Notes: generated by a model not told the origin, from the letters alone. DNA of 64,000 nucleotides from RGIG5579 sp045602025 (GCA_045602025.1 JAZSAT010000004.1:1-64000); one strand, 5' to 3'. Positions 41,353 to 50,939 are shown, counted from the first letter of the stretch. Numbers and translations: made by a program.

Positions 41353-42726
41353 TTATGCTTTTTTCTTGTGAAGAATGATGTTTACGATGATACCGAAGAT
41401 CAAAGCGCAAGCGATAGCAGTGATGGTAACCTTGCCGATCTGCATTGCCATACCGCCGATACCGGAAATAAGAATCGCGGAAACGGTAAAGAGGTTTGCA
41501 TTGTCACCAAGGTCCACCTGCTGGATCATCTTCAGACCGGAAACTGCAATAAAGCCGTAAAGGGTAATGCAAACACCGCCCATTACGCAACCGGGGATAG
41601 AATCAAGGAATGCCACAAAGGGAGAAACAAGTGAAATGAGAAGTGCCATAATGGCGGTGGTGGTAATGGTGGCAACGGAAGCGTTTCTGGTGATTGCAAC
41701 ACAGCCTACGCTTTCACCGTAGGTGGTATTGGGGCAACCGCCGAAGATCGCGCCGGCAAAAGAGCCGATACCGTCACCGAGAAGGGTGCGGTGAAGTCCC
41801 GGATCCTCAAGAAGCTCACTGCCGATAATGGTAGAAAGGTTCTTGTGGTCTGCAATGTGTTCTGCAAATACAACGAATGCTACGGGAACGTAAGCCACTG
41901 CAACGGTAGCAAGATAGGAAAGATCAAAGTCTTTAAATGCACCCAGTGCGGTCAGGAAGGTAAATTCAGGAATTGCAAAGAAGGTGCCGATGCCAACGCC
42001 CTCTGCAACCAGTGCCTTGAAGGGAGCAAAATCAAGGATCTTCAGCGCGTCAATATCTGCCGCACCGCCGATCAGGGTGAAAACAAGTGCAACTGCGTAG
42101 CCTGCAAGGATACCGATGATAAAGGGAACAAGCTTTACCATTTTCTTGCCGTAGGTAGAGCAAAGGGTAACAACGATAAAGGTAACAATCGCACAGATAA
42201 AGGATACCCAGCTAAAGCCCGACATGATAAATGCACTGCCGTCAGCAGTTTTTGCACCGTAAGAGAATACGTCGTTGATGGCTGCACCTGCAAGGGAAAG
42301 ACCAATGAGGGCTACGGTAGGTCCGATGACAACGGGAGGCATGAGCTTATTGATCCAGCCAACACCAACCAGTTTTACAACGATAGCGATCACTACGTAT
42401 ACAAGACCTGCAAAAAGCGCACCGATGATCAGGCCGAGATAGCCGAGAGCCGTGCTGGCAGCGCCTGCAAAAGCGGCAACCATAGAACCGATAAATGCAA
42501 AGGAGGAACCAAGGAATACGGGACTGCGGAACTTGGTAAAGAGCTGATATACCAAGGTACCGATACCGGCACCGAAAAGAGCCGCAGATGCACTCATTCC
42601 GTTACCTACAATCGCGGGAACCGCAATGGTAGCTGCCATGATGGCAAGAAGCTGCTGAATCGCAAAGATGATCAGCTGACCGAATTTCGGTTTGTCTTTT
42701 ACGCCGTAGATAAGCTTGTTTTCCAT
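41353..42726 (-). CDS. uraA: Uracil permease (NCS2 nucleobase:cation symporter)
   Basis: This 457-residue NCS2 transporter has about 14 membrane helices. It includes AATIAVPAIVGNGM, PPVVIGPTVALIGLSLAG and the signature ..FGGCPNTTYGESVGCVAITRNAS. With upp directly downstream it imports and traps uracil. The leader of about 55 nt contains a 9-bp hairpin (42753-42774) but no recognisable PyrR box. Confidence 0.94.
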   Translation of the reverse strand: MENKLIYGVKDKPKFGQLIIFAIQQLLAIMAATIAVPAIVGNGMSASAALFGAGIGTLVYQLFTKFRSPVFLGSSFAFIGSMVAAFAGAASTALGYLGLIIGALFAGLVYVVIAIVVKLVGVGWINKLMPPVVIGPTVALIGLSLAGAAINDVFSYGAKTADGSAFIMSGFSWVSFICAIVTFIVVTLCSTYGKKMVKLVPFIIGILAGYAVALVFTLIGGAADIDALKILDFAPFKALVAEGVGIGTFFAIPEFTFLTALGAFKDFDLSYLATVAVAYVPVAFVVFAEHIADHKNLSTIIGSELLEDPGLHRTLLGDGIGSFAGAIFGGCPNTTYGESVGCVAITRNASVATITTTAIMALLISLVSPFVAFLDSIPGCVMGGVCITLYGFIAVSGLKMIQQVDLGDNANLFTVSAILISGIGGMAMQIGKVTITAIACALIFGIIVNIILHKKKA

Positions 42727-42787
42727 AAAAACCTCTTATTCTATTTTTAAATTTAGAGCAAAAAAGTGTTTTTGCCCCATCGGCGAC

Positions 42788-42816
42788 ATTATATCACATA
42801 TTCATTATTTTTTCAA
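42788..42816 (-). promoter_or_regulatory. Promoter of uraA-upp
   Basis: On the minus strand, TTGAAA (42811-42816), 17 bp, TATAAT (42788-42793). Confidence 0.8.
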
Positions 42817-42883
42817 ACAAAATTCATCTTTTTTCAAAAAAATTTTTCACCTTTTTTTGTGCACTTTGCCATCAAAGTAAAAA

Positions 42884-43185
42884 CCCGCTTTCTTTTGAGA
42901 AAAAGTGACACCCCAAAACTTGTTTTAGCAGGTGAAACTTTCGCCGGTGAGAAAGCGGGCAAAGAAAACTTATCCCTTGAAAAAGTTTTAATGCTTTTTT
43001 GTTAAAAGCTTTTTGGGTACCTTTTTCTCGAAAAAGGTACAACGAAGTCACAGCGGGTTTCACCAAAACCATAAAACGAAGCAAAACCCAGCGAGACAAG
43101 GCGCGCAAAGGAAATGTGAAGGAGTTTACTTCCGTAAATGACTGAACATTTCTCTGAAGCGGAACGAAGTCACAGCGGGTTTTGC
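42884..43185. repeat. Intergenic repeat block, copy R4 (inverted relative to R1), filling the gene-free stretch
   Basis: The 300-bp gap contains CCCGCTTTCT ... AGAAAGCGGG bracketing a CAAAACTTGTTTTAGCAG core (42884-42959). A hairpin GTACCTTTTT/AAAAAGGTAC (43017-43040) is the inverse of R1's, followed by a partial 3' end of the MITE-like element (GAAGTCACAGCGGGTTTCAC, 43042-43061) and a full copy (43081-43185). No coding sequence is seen. Confidence 0.7.
43081..43185. repeat. MITE-like 105-bp element, copy B
   Basis: Termini GCAAAACCC/GGGTTTTGC. Relative to copy A the second base pair of the terminal repeat changed on both sides (T-A to C-G), preserving pairing. Confidence 0.7.
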
Positions 43186-43191
43186 AAAGTT

Positions 43192-45558
43192 TTATTCGAG
43201 GTGCGACATCATCGTAAGTATATGTTTCACCGCATCCCGCGCCGCATCGATGGTGATCTCACCGTCACGGAGATATTCCTCAGGATTTTTGGGATCCGGA
43301 TCGGCAAAAGAACGCTTTGTGCACCAGTGGGGCATTTTTACATCACTTCCCGCAGAAAGCTCCGAAGCAATATCCGAAAGGACCCACCAGTCCGTCATCA
43401 CAAGTCCTTCATAGCCCCATTCACCCCGCAAAATACCGCGGAGCAGATCCTCACAAGCAGCAGCAGGCGTACCGTTGACAATGTTGTAAGAGGTCATAAT
43501 ACACCAAGGAGATGCTTTTTTGATAGCGATCTCAAAGCCCTTCAGATAGATCTCCCTGAGAGCTCTTTCCGAAACTCTCGAATCCGCCTCTCTGCGATTG
43601 AGTTCCTTGTTGTTACAGCAAAAATGCTTGATGGTAGCGGCTACCCTTTGGCTCTGAATGCCGGAAACCGCCGCCGCACCCACAAGACCCGTGGTAACAG
43701 GATCCTCGGAATAATACTCAAAATTTCTGCCGCAAAGGGGGGAGCGGTGAATGTTCATACCGGGAGCAAGGTAAATGCCCGCGTTGTTTTCTTTTACTTC
43801 AAGAGCCTGGGTGGCACCTACCTTTTTAATAAGAGCAAGATCCCAGGTCTGGGCAATGGCAGTGCCGCAGGGGAAAAAGGTGCTCTTGATATCAGCCGAG
43901 GGTGTGGCACGGAAGCCCGCAGGGCCGTCGGCCGTGGGAATGGGAGGGATCCCCGTTACATCCGCAACACCGGAGGTCACTCTCACCCTTCTGTGAGCAC
44001 CGATAAAGCCGGTGGAGGAGCTTAAGGGATTGGGATGACCGTAAAGCAATTCCAAAACCTCTTCATCGGTAAGAGAAAGGCAAAATTCATCAAGACGGTC
44101 CTCTTCCAAAGCGCGGATCAGAGTCATTCGCTCAGGATTTTCCACCCTTTTACCCGAAAAAGCACGGGGCGGCATTTGTACCTTTTCCTTTTGGGGCAAG
44201 GCTTCGTATTCGCCGCTTGCAAGAAGTCTTCTTTCAAGCTTTGCGGGAGCAAGATAGGCCTTGCTCTTTTTTACAATCTTGTTTTCGGAAATTTCAAAGG
44301 AGAAGATTTCCTTTGAATCTCTTACATTGTTACCGAGAAAGATGCGGTAGCTACCCTTTTCCAAAACGAACGCACTTTCTTCGATCTTTCCCAGGTCGTC
44401 AAAGGAAGCATGATCGGAAAGAGCAAAGCGGAGATTTACAAGCACAGTTTCCCCGGGGGCAATTTCCTTTGTTTTCACAAAGGCAGAAAGCTCTTTTGCA
44501 GGCTTACCCAAAAGGCCCTGGGGCGCGGAAAGGTACAGCTGTACCACTTCTCTTCCCGGTGCCTTTCCTTTATTCGTTACACGCACCCGGGCAGAAAATA
44601 CCCCTTTTGCAAAAGAAGCCTTTTCACACGAAAGATCAAATTCCGTAAATCCCAAGCCAAAGCCGAAAGGATATACCACCTTTTCGGGACAGAAGGTCTC
44701 AAAATAGCGGTAGCCTACAAAAATATCCTCCTCATAGGCAGTAAAATCGGGGCTTTCCAAAAAGGTCTTCGTGGAGGGATAATCCTCGATCCTTTTTGCA
44801 AGGGTATGCTGAAGATGGCCGGAGGGATATTTTTTTCCAAGGAGAATATCTACAATGGCTTCTCCCGCCATGCTTCCGCCGAACAAGGGGTAAAGAAGTG
44901 CTCCTACCTTTTCATCACGGCAGAAGACCTCTGTTTCCACAGGACCGCAAACAGTCAGAATCACGACTACAGAAGAAAAATCCTTTTCCAAGCGGGAAAG
45001 AAGGGAGATTTCCTCAGGCAAAAGGGCAAAGCCGCCCGCCTCTCCCTTTCGGTCAGAGCACTCGGAAGAATAACGGAGAATGGAAAAAAGGGCGATCCCG
45101 CCGAATTTTACCGCTTCGCCGTAAACCTTGTCGGAAATAGGAAAGGGCGCAAGGTCTCTTCCCACCATCCAGCTTCTTCTTTCCTTTTCGGGAAGAAGAT
45201 TTCCTCGCTCCATTTCCAGCGCGTATTCTTTTTTTCCTTCCTCGATCAAAGGATAAAACAGGGAGATCTCTCCCTTTTCATCGGCACTTTTCAACGCATC
45301 CGCAAGGGAGATCTTTACATCGGACAAAACATTTCCGCTGCCGCCGCCGCCAAAGAGAAACTCTCCCGTTCCTCTGCCGAACAGGCATACCCTCTCCCCT
45401 TTTTTCAAAGGAAGCGTACCGTCATTTTTCAAAAGCACGATCCCGTCAGTGGCTGCTTTTTTGGAAATTTCCATATGAGCCCGTGAAGCGGTCACAAGAC
45501 GGCCGTTTTTCCCAAGAGGCTTTGCAGACTGAAACATATATCTTGAAAAGCGATGCAT
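43192..45558 (-). CDS. Glycoside hydrolase family 3 enzyme with permuted domain order
   Basis: This 788-residue GH3 protein has the alpha/beta-sandwich (KKAATDGIVLLKNDGTLPLKKG, about 32-52) and fibronectin III-like parts (GREVVQLYLSAP) first. The TIM-barrel is last: PTADGPAGFR, LAPGMNIHRSPLCGRNFEYY, ATIKHFCCNN and the nucleophile Asp in GLVMTDWW (about 740). The usual order is the reverse; such permuted GH3 enzymes are known from Ruminococcus and relatives. No signal peptide, so intracellular oligosaccharide cleavage (beta-glucosidase-type). Own promoter. Confidence 0.9.
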   Translation of the reverse strand: MHRFSRYMFQSAKPLGKNGRLVTASRAHMEISKKAATDGIVLLKNDGTLPLKKGERVCLFGRGTGEFLFGGGGSGNVLSDVKISLADALKSADEKGEISLFYPLIEEGKKEYALEMERGNLLPEKERRSWMVGRDLAPFPISDKVYGEAVKFGGIALFSILRYSSECSDRKGEAGGFALLPEEISLLSRLEKDFSSVVVILTVCGPVETEVFCRDEKVGALLYPLFGGSMAGEAIVDILLGKKYPSGHLQHTLAKRIEDYPSTKTFLESPDFTAYEEDIFVGYRYFETFCPEKVVYPFGFGLGFTEFDLSCEKASFAKGVFSARVRVTNKGKAPGREVVQLYLSAPQGLLGKPAKELSAFVKTKEIAPGETVLVNLRFALSDHASFDDLGKIEESAFVLEKGSYRIFLGNNVRDSKEIFSFEISENKIVKKSKAYLAPAKLERRLLASGEYEALPQKEKVQMPPRAFSGKRVENPERMTLIRALEEDRLDEFCLSLTDEEVLELLYGHPNPLSSSTGFIGAHRRVRVTSGVADVTGIPPIPTADGPAGFRATPSADIKSTFFPCGTAIAQTWDLALIKKVGATQALEVKENNAGIYLAPGMNIHRSPLCGRNFEYYSEDPVTTGLVGAAAVSGIQSQRVAATIKHFCCNNKELNRREADSRVSERALREIYLKGFEIAIKKASPWCIMTSYNIVNGTPAAACEDLLRGILRGEWGYEGLVMTDWWVLSDIASELSAGSDVKMPHWCTKRSFADPDPKNPEEYLRDGEITIDAARDAVKHILTMMSHLE

Positions 45559-45588
45559 ATATATCCTTCTCCTTAAAATATTTTCTTC

Positions 45589-45617
45589 AGTATAACAAGA
45601 AAAAAAGGCATTTTCAA
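45589..45617 (-). promoter_or_regulatory. Promoter of the GH3 gene
   Basis: On the minus strand, TTGAAA (45612-45617), 17 bp, TATACT (45589-45594); AAGGAG precedes the start. Confidence 0.75.
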
Positions 45618-45672
45618 TATCTTTTTCTTGAAAAAATTTGCCCTTTTCGCTTAAAGCTTACCCTTTTGGCTT

Positions 45673-45708
45673 AAAAAAAGAAGCCTTCTGCAAATGCAAA
45701 AGGCTTCC
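45673..45708 (-). terminator. Terminator of htrA
   Basis: Stem GAAGCCTT/AAGGCTTC with a longer imperfect loop stem, and a TTTTTTT tail on the minus strand. Confidence 0.8.
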
Positions 45709-45715
45709 GCGATTC

Positions 45716-47050
45716 TTATTCTTCGGGGGCGTATTCGTCCAGGGTCACTTCCAGAGTCTGGGTCTTTCCGTCGCGGTAGACCTCTACCGTTACCTTGTCC
45801 CCTGCTTTGTATTTGTTTTTCGCATTGATCAGTTCATTGGCGGTCTTGACCTTGTCATCGTTGAGCTTTGTAATAATGTCTCCCACCTTGATCCCTGCCT
45901 TTTCGGCGCAGGAGTCTTTGCCCACCTCTTCTACGCGGGCACCGGGCATGGTCTCCACGATCACTCTTCTGCCCCATTCGTCGGTGGTGTATTCATAGCC
46001 GGAGGAATCGGAAACGGCAATGCCGAAATTGGGTCTGCCGGTTACATAGCCGTGGGCAACCAGATCCTTTGCGATCTCCATAGCATCGTTGATCGGAATG
46101 CAAAAGCCGATTCCCTCAACGCCTGTTGCCGCATACTTTGCGGAAGCAATTCCCACAACGGCACCGGTGGCATCAAAGGCGGGACCGCCGGAATTGCCGG
46201 AGTTGATGGCAGCATCCGTCTGGAAGGTGGAAATATTGTATTCTCCCGTGTTGATCACACGGTTTACACCGGAAACAACGCCTGTGGTCAAGGTAAAGGT
46301 CAAATCTCCCAAGGGGTTGCCGATTACAAGGATATCATCGCCCACTTTCAGGTTGTCGGAATTGCCGATGGTTACATTTTTCAAATCATCTTTTTCAATT
46401 TTCAGAACCGCTACATCGTTGATGCTGTCCGCACCGATAAGCTTTGCGGTGTAGCTGTCGCCGTTTGAGAAGGTAACACCAATGTCCTGGCATTCTGCCA
46501 CCACATGGTGATTGGTAAGAATATATCCGTTTTTACCGTCGATCACAAAGCCGGAGCCGGTGGCTTTTCCCTGAGGATAATTTGCTTCCACAAAAACCAC
46601 GCTCGTTACATTTTTTTCGTAGAGAGCGGTAGCGGTCAAGGCCTTGCCGCTGTAATCCTCACCAACGATCAGGTGATTTCCGTCGGAATCAGGATTTTCA
46701 CGAATGGGCTCGTTCTTATCGGTCTTCTCTTCCTCGGTCTTATTTTCCATCTCTTCCTTCTGGGTCTCTTCTGCATCGGGCGATGAAAACTCCAGGGCGC
46801 CGGAGGAGATCAGGCCCACAAGACCGAATACAAGCAAAAGATACAGTACCACAAGAGATGTGATCACAATAAGGGTCTTATTCTTCTTGGGCTTTTTCGG
46901 CGGAGGCGTTACAGGGTCGTTCTGAGGAGGATAGCTGTAATGGTATTCTCCGAAGCCCTCTTCCTTCTTTTCCTCTGTGGGAGGGGTATATTCTGCTCTC
47001 GGTTCCTGAGGGGTATTTTCGTTTTCGGGAATCTGATTGTTCTCGTTCAT
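45716..47050 (-). CDS. htrA: HtrA/DegP-like S1C serine protease, membrane anchored
   Basis: This protein of about 444 residues has a Pro/Glu-rich cytoplasmic N-terminus, one membrane helix (TLIVITSLVVLYLLLVFGLVG) and an acidic linker. An intact protease domain follows (His in LTNHHVVAE, Asp in NDVAVLKI, Ser in NSGNSGGPAFD), then a C-terminal PDZ domain (AEKAGIKVGDIITKLNDDKV). The ATG at 47050 with AAGGAG (47058-47063) is chosen over 47131. It degrades misfolded envelope proteins. It contrasts with the triad-less homologue at 21446-22324. Confidence 0.93.
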   Translation of the reverse strand: MNENNQIPENENTPQEPRAEYTPPTEEKKEEGFGEYHYSYPPQNDPVTPPPKKPKKNKTLIVITSLVVLYLLLVFGLVGLISSGALEFSSPDAEETQKEEMENKTEEEKTDKNEPIRENPDSDGNHLIVGEDYSGKALTATALYEKNVTSVVFVEANYPQGKATGSGFVIDGKNGYILTNHHVVAECQDIGVTFSNGDSYTAKLIGADSINDVAVLKIEKDDLKNVTIGNSDNLKVGDDILVIGNPLGDLTFTLTTGVVSGVNRVINTGEYNISTFQTDAAINSGNSGGPAFDATGAVVGIASAKYAATGVEGIGFCIPINDAMEIAKDLVAHGYVTGRPNFGIAVSDSSGYEYTTDEWGRRVIVETMPGARVEEVGKDSCAEKAGIKVGDIITKLNDDKVKTANELINAKNKYKAGDKVTVEVYRDGKTQTLEVTLDEYAPEE

Positions 47051-47114
47051 TGATTTGCTCCTTTTTCTTATTATCCAAATGATAAACCGGTAAAATGAAT
47101 GCTCTTTGAATTTT

Positions 47115-47657
47115 TTATAAAGTGAACGCACTTCTGTTATAGGTACGAAGTGCCTTTTCTGCCTTGGGGGTCATTTCGAAAAACAGAAGCGTCTTTGCTC
47201 CCCCTTCTTCCGAAACAATGGCATACCAGGTGTTTTCTCCCGTGCGGGTAGAAGCACAAAAAACCTCTTTTTTAATGCCGGGAAAGTCGGAAAGGGTATA
47301 TTCCTTTCCGTTCACCTTGGCAATTTTTTCAAATTTTCCCCGGGGAACGGTATAAAATTTCTTGCGGCGGCTCTTGCCGTAAATCACCTCGATCTCCATT
47401 TCCCCGTCTGCAATGGTGTATTCATATTCAATGGATACAAATTGCCACAAATACCAAAAAAGACAGGCAATCCCGATAAGAAGAACGGGAACCACACCGC
47501 CGGGAAGGGAAAGAAAGCTTAAGGCAAAGGTAACACCGCAAAGAGCGGCAATAAGAAGTACGATCTTAATTTTTTTCGATAAAAGAATGCTCTGTTCCTT
47601 TAAGGGGACAAGATGTTCTACATACCCTGTCAAAAAATCATTTCCGTTTGTTTCCAT
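47115..47657 (-). CDS. Two-helix membrane protein, DUF6106-like
   Basis: This 180-residue protein has two adjacent membrane helices (about 28-47 and 50-70) followed by a PH-like beta-rich domain (YEYTIADGEMEIEVIYGKSR, VPRGKFEKIAKV, CASTRTGENTWYAIV). It resembles DUF6106 proteins common in Clostridia, of unknown role. It lies 64 bp upstream of htrA in the same direction and could be cotranscribed with it. Confidence 0.7.
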   Translation of the reverse strand: METNGNDFLTGYVEHLVPLKEQSILLSKKIKIVLLIAALCGVTFALSFLSLPGGVVPVLLIGIACLFWYLWQFVSIEYEYTIADGEMEIEVIYGKSRRKKFYTVPRGKFEKIAKVNGKEYTLSDFPGIKKEVFCASTRTGENTWYAIVSEEGGAKTLLFFEMTPKAEKALRTYNRSAFTL

Positions 47658-47837
47658 GGAAAAACTCCTTTTTTTCTTTCCTCATATTTTATCATAGGAG
47701 ACAACGCTTTTCAATGATTTTTTTAAAAATTCCCTTGGAAGGCTCTATTTTTTGTTCCAATTTTATAAAACATATTTTTTCACCTTTTGCGCAAATTAAT
47801 CATGTCTGAAAAAGACAAAAAAATTCGGGAGCAATCT

Positions 47838-49025
47838 ATGACCAGAAAAATCGCAAAAGCCACGCTTTCTTTTGTGATGATCCTCTATTTTGTATTCCTT
47901 TCCCTGTTCGGCTTTGCCGACTACCTTTATCCCGATACCGCAGGTCTCTACGCGGGGGATACGCTCTCGGGCACCCTTTGCTTTTCCTACGAAAGTAAAA
48001 CGCCTGTTTTTTCGGAAAAAGGCTCCCTGACCCAAAGAGAAGAAGGAAAGATCTTAGCCTTCGGCATTCTTCCCATGAAAAATGTCAGCGTCCGTTACTA
48101 CGAAAAAACAAATGTGGTCTGTGGCGGCGAGCTTTTCGGAGTTCGTATGAATACCAAGGGGCTTCTTGTTTGTGCCGTGGATGAGATCACCACGGAAAAA
48201 GGCACCCTTTCCCCCGGAAAAGATGCAGGCATCCGCCCGGGCGATATTCTCCTTTCCTGTGACAGCGTTCCTTTAAATTCCGCCGCATCCTTTTCCAAGA
48301 TCATTGCCAAAAGTAACGGAAAAGCCATTGATATCCATGTCAAAAGAGGGGAAGAGGACTTCTCCCTTTCTCTTACCCCCGCCTTATCCTCCGATAACAG
48401 CGGATATCGAGCGGGGCTTTGGGTGCGGGACGGTGCCGCGGGCATTGGCACCGTTACCTTTGCCGATCCGGTTACGGGAAATTTTGCAGGGCTTGGGCAT
48501 GCAGTATGCGATTCCGAAACAGGCATCGCCTTTCCTTTGGATAACGGCACCGTCTGCCACGCCCTTGTGGAAAGCATCGTCAAAGGAAAAGACGGCACGC
48601 CCGGGGAGATCCGCGGAAAGCTGGAAAAGGAAACCACAGGTTCTGTTCTTGCCAACCTCCCCAGCGGGATCTACGGGCATTTTGACAGCAAGGGAGAAGA
48701 GAAGAGCCTTGTTCCCATCGGCCTAAAAAGCAATGTAAAGCCGGGGAAGGCCTCCATTTTCTGCACCCTCGACGAAAACGGAAAACAGGAATATGAAATC
48801 GAGATCGAAGAAATCCTTGAAAAAGACAGGGCAAATAAAAATTTCGTGGTCCACATCACCGATCCCCGCCTGATCGAAAAAACAGGCGGCATCGTGCAAG
48901 GTATGTCGGGTAGCCCCATCATCCAGAACGGGCATCTGGTAGGCGCCGTGACCCATGTGCTCGTAGGCGATCCCACCCGGGGCTACGGCATTTTTATCGA
49001 AAACATGCTCACCGCTATGCCATAA
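47838..49025 (+). CDS. spoIVB: SpoIVB-type serine peptidase (S55)
   Basis: This protein of 395 residues from the chosen start has one N-terminal membrane helix (about 8-28), a PDZ domain (KDAGIRPGDILLSCDSVPLN) and the S55 peptidase domain, with the catalytic His in FAGLGHAVCDSETG and Ser in VQGMSGSPIIQNGHLVGAVTH. SpoIVB from the forespore triggers SpoIVFA cleavage and pro-sigma-K processing, so the host is a spore former. The ATG at 47838 follows GGGAG by 6 bp; an in-frame ATG at 47802 lacks a ribosome site. Monocistronic. Confidence 0.9.
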   Translation: MTRKIAKATLSFVMILYFVFLSLFGFADYLYPDTAGLYAGDTLSGTLCFSYESKTPVFSEKGSLTQREEGKILAFGILPMKNVSVRYYEKTNVVCGGELFGVRMNTKGLLVCAVDEITTEKGTLSPGKDAGIRPGDILLSCDSVPLNSAASFSKIIAKSNGKAIDIHVKRGEEDFSLSLTPALSSDNSGYRAGLWVRDGAAGIGTVTFADPVTGNFAGLGHAVCDSETGIAFPLDNGTVCHALVESIVKGKDGTPGEIRGKLEKETTGSVLANLPSGIYGHFDSKGEEKSLVPIGLKSNVKPGKASIFCTLDENGKQEYEIEIEEILEKDRANKNFVVHITDPRLIEKTGGIVQGMSGSPIIQNGHLVGAVTHVLVGDPTRGYGIFIENMLTAMP

Positions 49026-49083
49026 AGCCTCTTCGATCCCTTCATCACAATCCATTATAGAACACAAGATTGAATCAAGATTG

Positions 49084-49114
49084 AAAAAAGCACCGCAAAA
49101 CTGCGGTGCTTTTT
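49084..49114 (+). terminator. Terminator after spoIVB
   Basis: Arms AAAAAAGCACCGCA/TGCGGTGCTTTTT around AAAC. Confidence 0.85.
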
Positions 49115-49141
49115 GTATATTCCCCTTCCTTTTCTATGCAC

Positions 49142-49169
49142 TTGACTTTACGGGGATTTTCGGTAGAAT
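49142..49169 (+). promoter_or_regulatory. Promoter of the ceramidase-like gene
   Basis: TTGACT (49142-49147), 16 bp, TAGAAT (49164-49169), then AAGGAA before the ATG at 49200. Confidence 0.7.
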
Positions 49170-49199
49170 ATTGGTAAGAAAACAAATAAGGAATGACAG

Positions 49200-50804
49200 A
49201 TGAAAAGACTGATCGCACTTCTGATCACAATAACGGTAATTTTCTCTTTGTGCCCCTATAAAAAAGATGCCCCTTTTGTAAAGGAAAAGACAGCCGTCTC
49301 GGAGAATGCTTCCGTAACAACCACTGCAAAAAAAGAGTCTGCCGTCACGGAAGAGAGCATCCCCGAAAAAACACCCGAAAATATTCCTTCCACCACGACT
49401 AAAAAGAAGGAAAACAAGCCCGGGCAAGTGCCGGGGGCAACCACCAAAAGCCCTACCACGACCACAAAAGCGCCCACGGGTGTGCAGACCCCTTCTCAAA
49501 ACAACAATACGGACAACAAAAAGCCGAGGCCAAATTATCCCGACACCTTTTCCGTAGGCTACGGCACCGTTGATATTTCGGGAAATCCTTCCATCACACC
49601 CGTTGCCATCGACGGCGGAATCGCCTCCAGTATTCTCGATCCTCTGATGCTCACCTGCATTGCCGTTTGGGACGGAGAAGAGGTTGCCCTCATTATGACT
49701 GCAGACATAAAGAAAATGTTCGAATCTGTGGCAAACCATTCTTTTTCCATCATTGAAAAAAATTTTGGCATTCCTCCGGAAAATATCATTATCAGTTGCA
49801 CCCATACCCACTCCGCACCCTATACGGGAACGTCCGGCCAGGGAAAATCTCAATGGCTGCAAAACTACTACAATCAACTTCCGAAAGCAGTGGATGCTGC
49901 GCTGAATGATCTGGATCCCGTGGTCGGTGCCTATACGGGAAAGGCAGATCAACCGGGCATCGGTTTTGTCCGCAGATACCAGCTTGCAAACGGCAGTTGG
50001 AAAATGAATCCTTCCGCCTCCGACAGGCCCGTAAGACACGAATCCGAGGCGGATCCCGAGATGCGCACCATCCGCTTTGACCGGCAGAACAAAAAAGACG
50101 TGCTTCTCGTCAATTTTCAGACCCACTACTACGGTGCCAAGGCTAAAAACAGTCTCTCCGCAGACTTTGTAGCTCCCTTCCGCAAGAGTGCAGAAAAAGA
50201 ATTTGACTGCCTATTTGCTTACTTTTCCGGTGCAAGTGCTGATATCAACCAGATTGCAAGACTTGCCGAAGATAAAGCAATTAAAGTCCCCGATGCAGAC
50301 GCCGCCTTTATGAACGGGTTGGGAAACTGCATTGCTGCCGAAGAAAAGATCTCCATCGGCAACCTTAAAATTCAGCACTACAGATACACCGCCCGGTGCA
50401 AAATTGATACTCCCGAAAAACTGAATCAAGCAAGAGAGGTAGCAAACGGAAGGGTTTCCCCTGCGACCTACGGCTTTGCAAGTGTCGATGAAGCAAGCTT
50501 TGCCGTCTATTACGGAAGTTCCGATCCCACCATGACCATTCCCTTCACCGTCATTGCCTTTGGCGATGTGGCTTTCGCTTCCGCAGCCTACGAAATGTTC
50601 CACGAACACGGCTCTTACGTGAGAAACAATTCCCCCTTCAAGACCACCTTCATTTGCACCTTAGCCCACGGGGTAAACGGCTACGTTCCCACTGCCATCG
50701 GCTACGAGCACGGCGGATACGAAACTTGGAACTGCCGCTTTGTACCCGGCTCGGGTGAAAAATTCGCAAACGAAATCGTACGCCTTCTGCGAGCCTGCAA
50801 ATAA
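49200..50804 (+). CDS. Secreted neutral/alkaline ceramidase-like protein
   Basis: This 534-residue protein has a short signal peptide, a Thr/Pro/Lys-rich linker (about 30-110) and a domain like the N-terminal part of neutral ceramidases (SVGYGTVDISG near 118). IISCTHTHSAPYTG carries the family's metal-binding histidines and SADFVAPFRKSAE, YFSGASADINQ and PFTVIAFGDVAFASAAYEMF follow. It is shorter than full ceramidases. Some homologues are annotated only as hypothetical. Substrate unproven. Monocistronic. Confidence 0.75.
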   Translation: MKRLIALLITITVIFSLCPYKKDAPFVKEKTAVSENASVTTTAKKESAVTEESIPEKTPENIPSTTTKKKENKPGQVPGATTKSPTTTTKAPTGVQTPSQNNNTDNKKPRPNYPDTFSVGYGTVDISGNPSITPVAIDGGIASSILDPLMLTCIAVWDGEEVALIMTADIKKMFESVANHSFSIIEKNFGIPPENIIISCTHTHSAPYTGTSGQGKSQWLQNYYNQLPKAVDAALNDLDPVVGAYTGKADQPGIGFVRRYQLANGSWKMNPSASDRPVRHESEADPEMRTIRFDRQNKKDVLLVNFQTHYYGAKAKNSLSADFVAPFRKSAEKEFDCLFAYFSGASADINQIARLAEDKAIKVPDADAAFMNGLGNCIAAEEKISIGNLKIQHYRYTARCKIDTPEKLNQAREVANGRVSPATYGFASVDEASFAVYYGSSDPTMTIPFTVIAFGDVAFASAAYEMFHEHGSYVRNNSPFKTTFICTLAHGVNGYVPTAIGYEHGGYETWNCRFVPGSGEKFANEIVRLLRACK

Positions 50805-50814
50805 CCTGCTTTTT

Positions 50815-50860
50815 TCTTTCAAAAGAAAGGTGCCGCCTCAAAACTTGTTTTAGCAGTTCG
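50815..50860. repeat. Short repeat R5 sharing the R4 core
   Basis: A TTTCTTTCAAAAGAAAG hairpin followed by CTCAAAACTTGTTTTAGCAG, the same core as at 42915-42932. Confidence 0.55.
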
Positions 50861-50884
50861 GATGCATCTCCCTTTATAAAAACA

Positions 50885-50915
50885 GGCACTCGACAGGATC
50901 GGGTGCCTTCCTTTT
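50885..50915 (+). terminator. Terminator of the ceramidase-like gene
   Basis: Arms GGCACTCGA/TCGGGTGCC (one G-U pair) with TTCCTTTTCTTTT tail. Confidence 0.7.
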
Positions 50916-50939
50916 CTTTTCACTCTTCACTCTTCACTA

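Noticed and set aside
42727..42787. PyrR-type attenuator before uraA
   Set aside because: There is a short hairpin but no PyrR-binding loop, anti-terminator or T tract.
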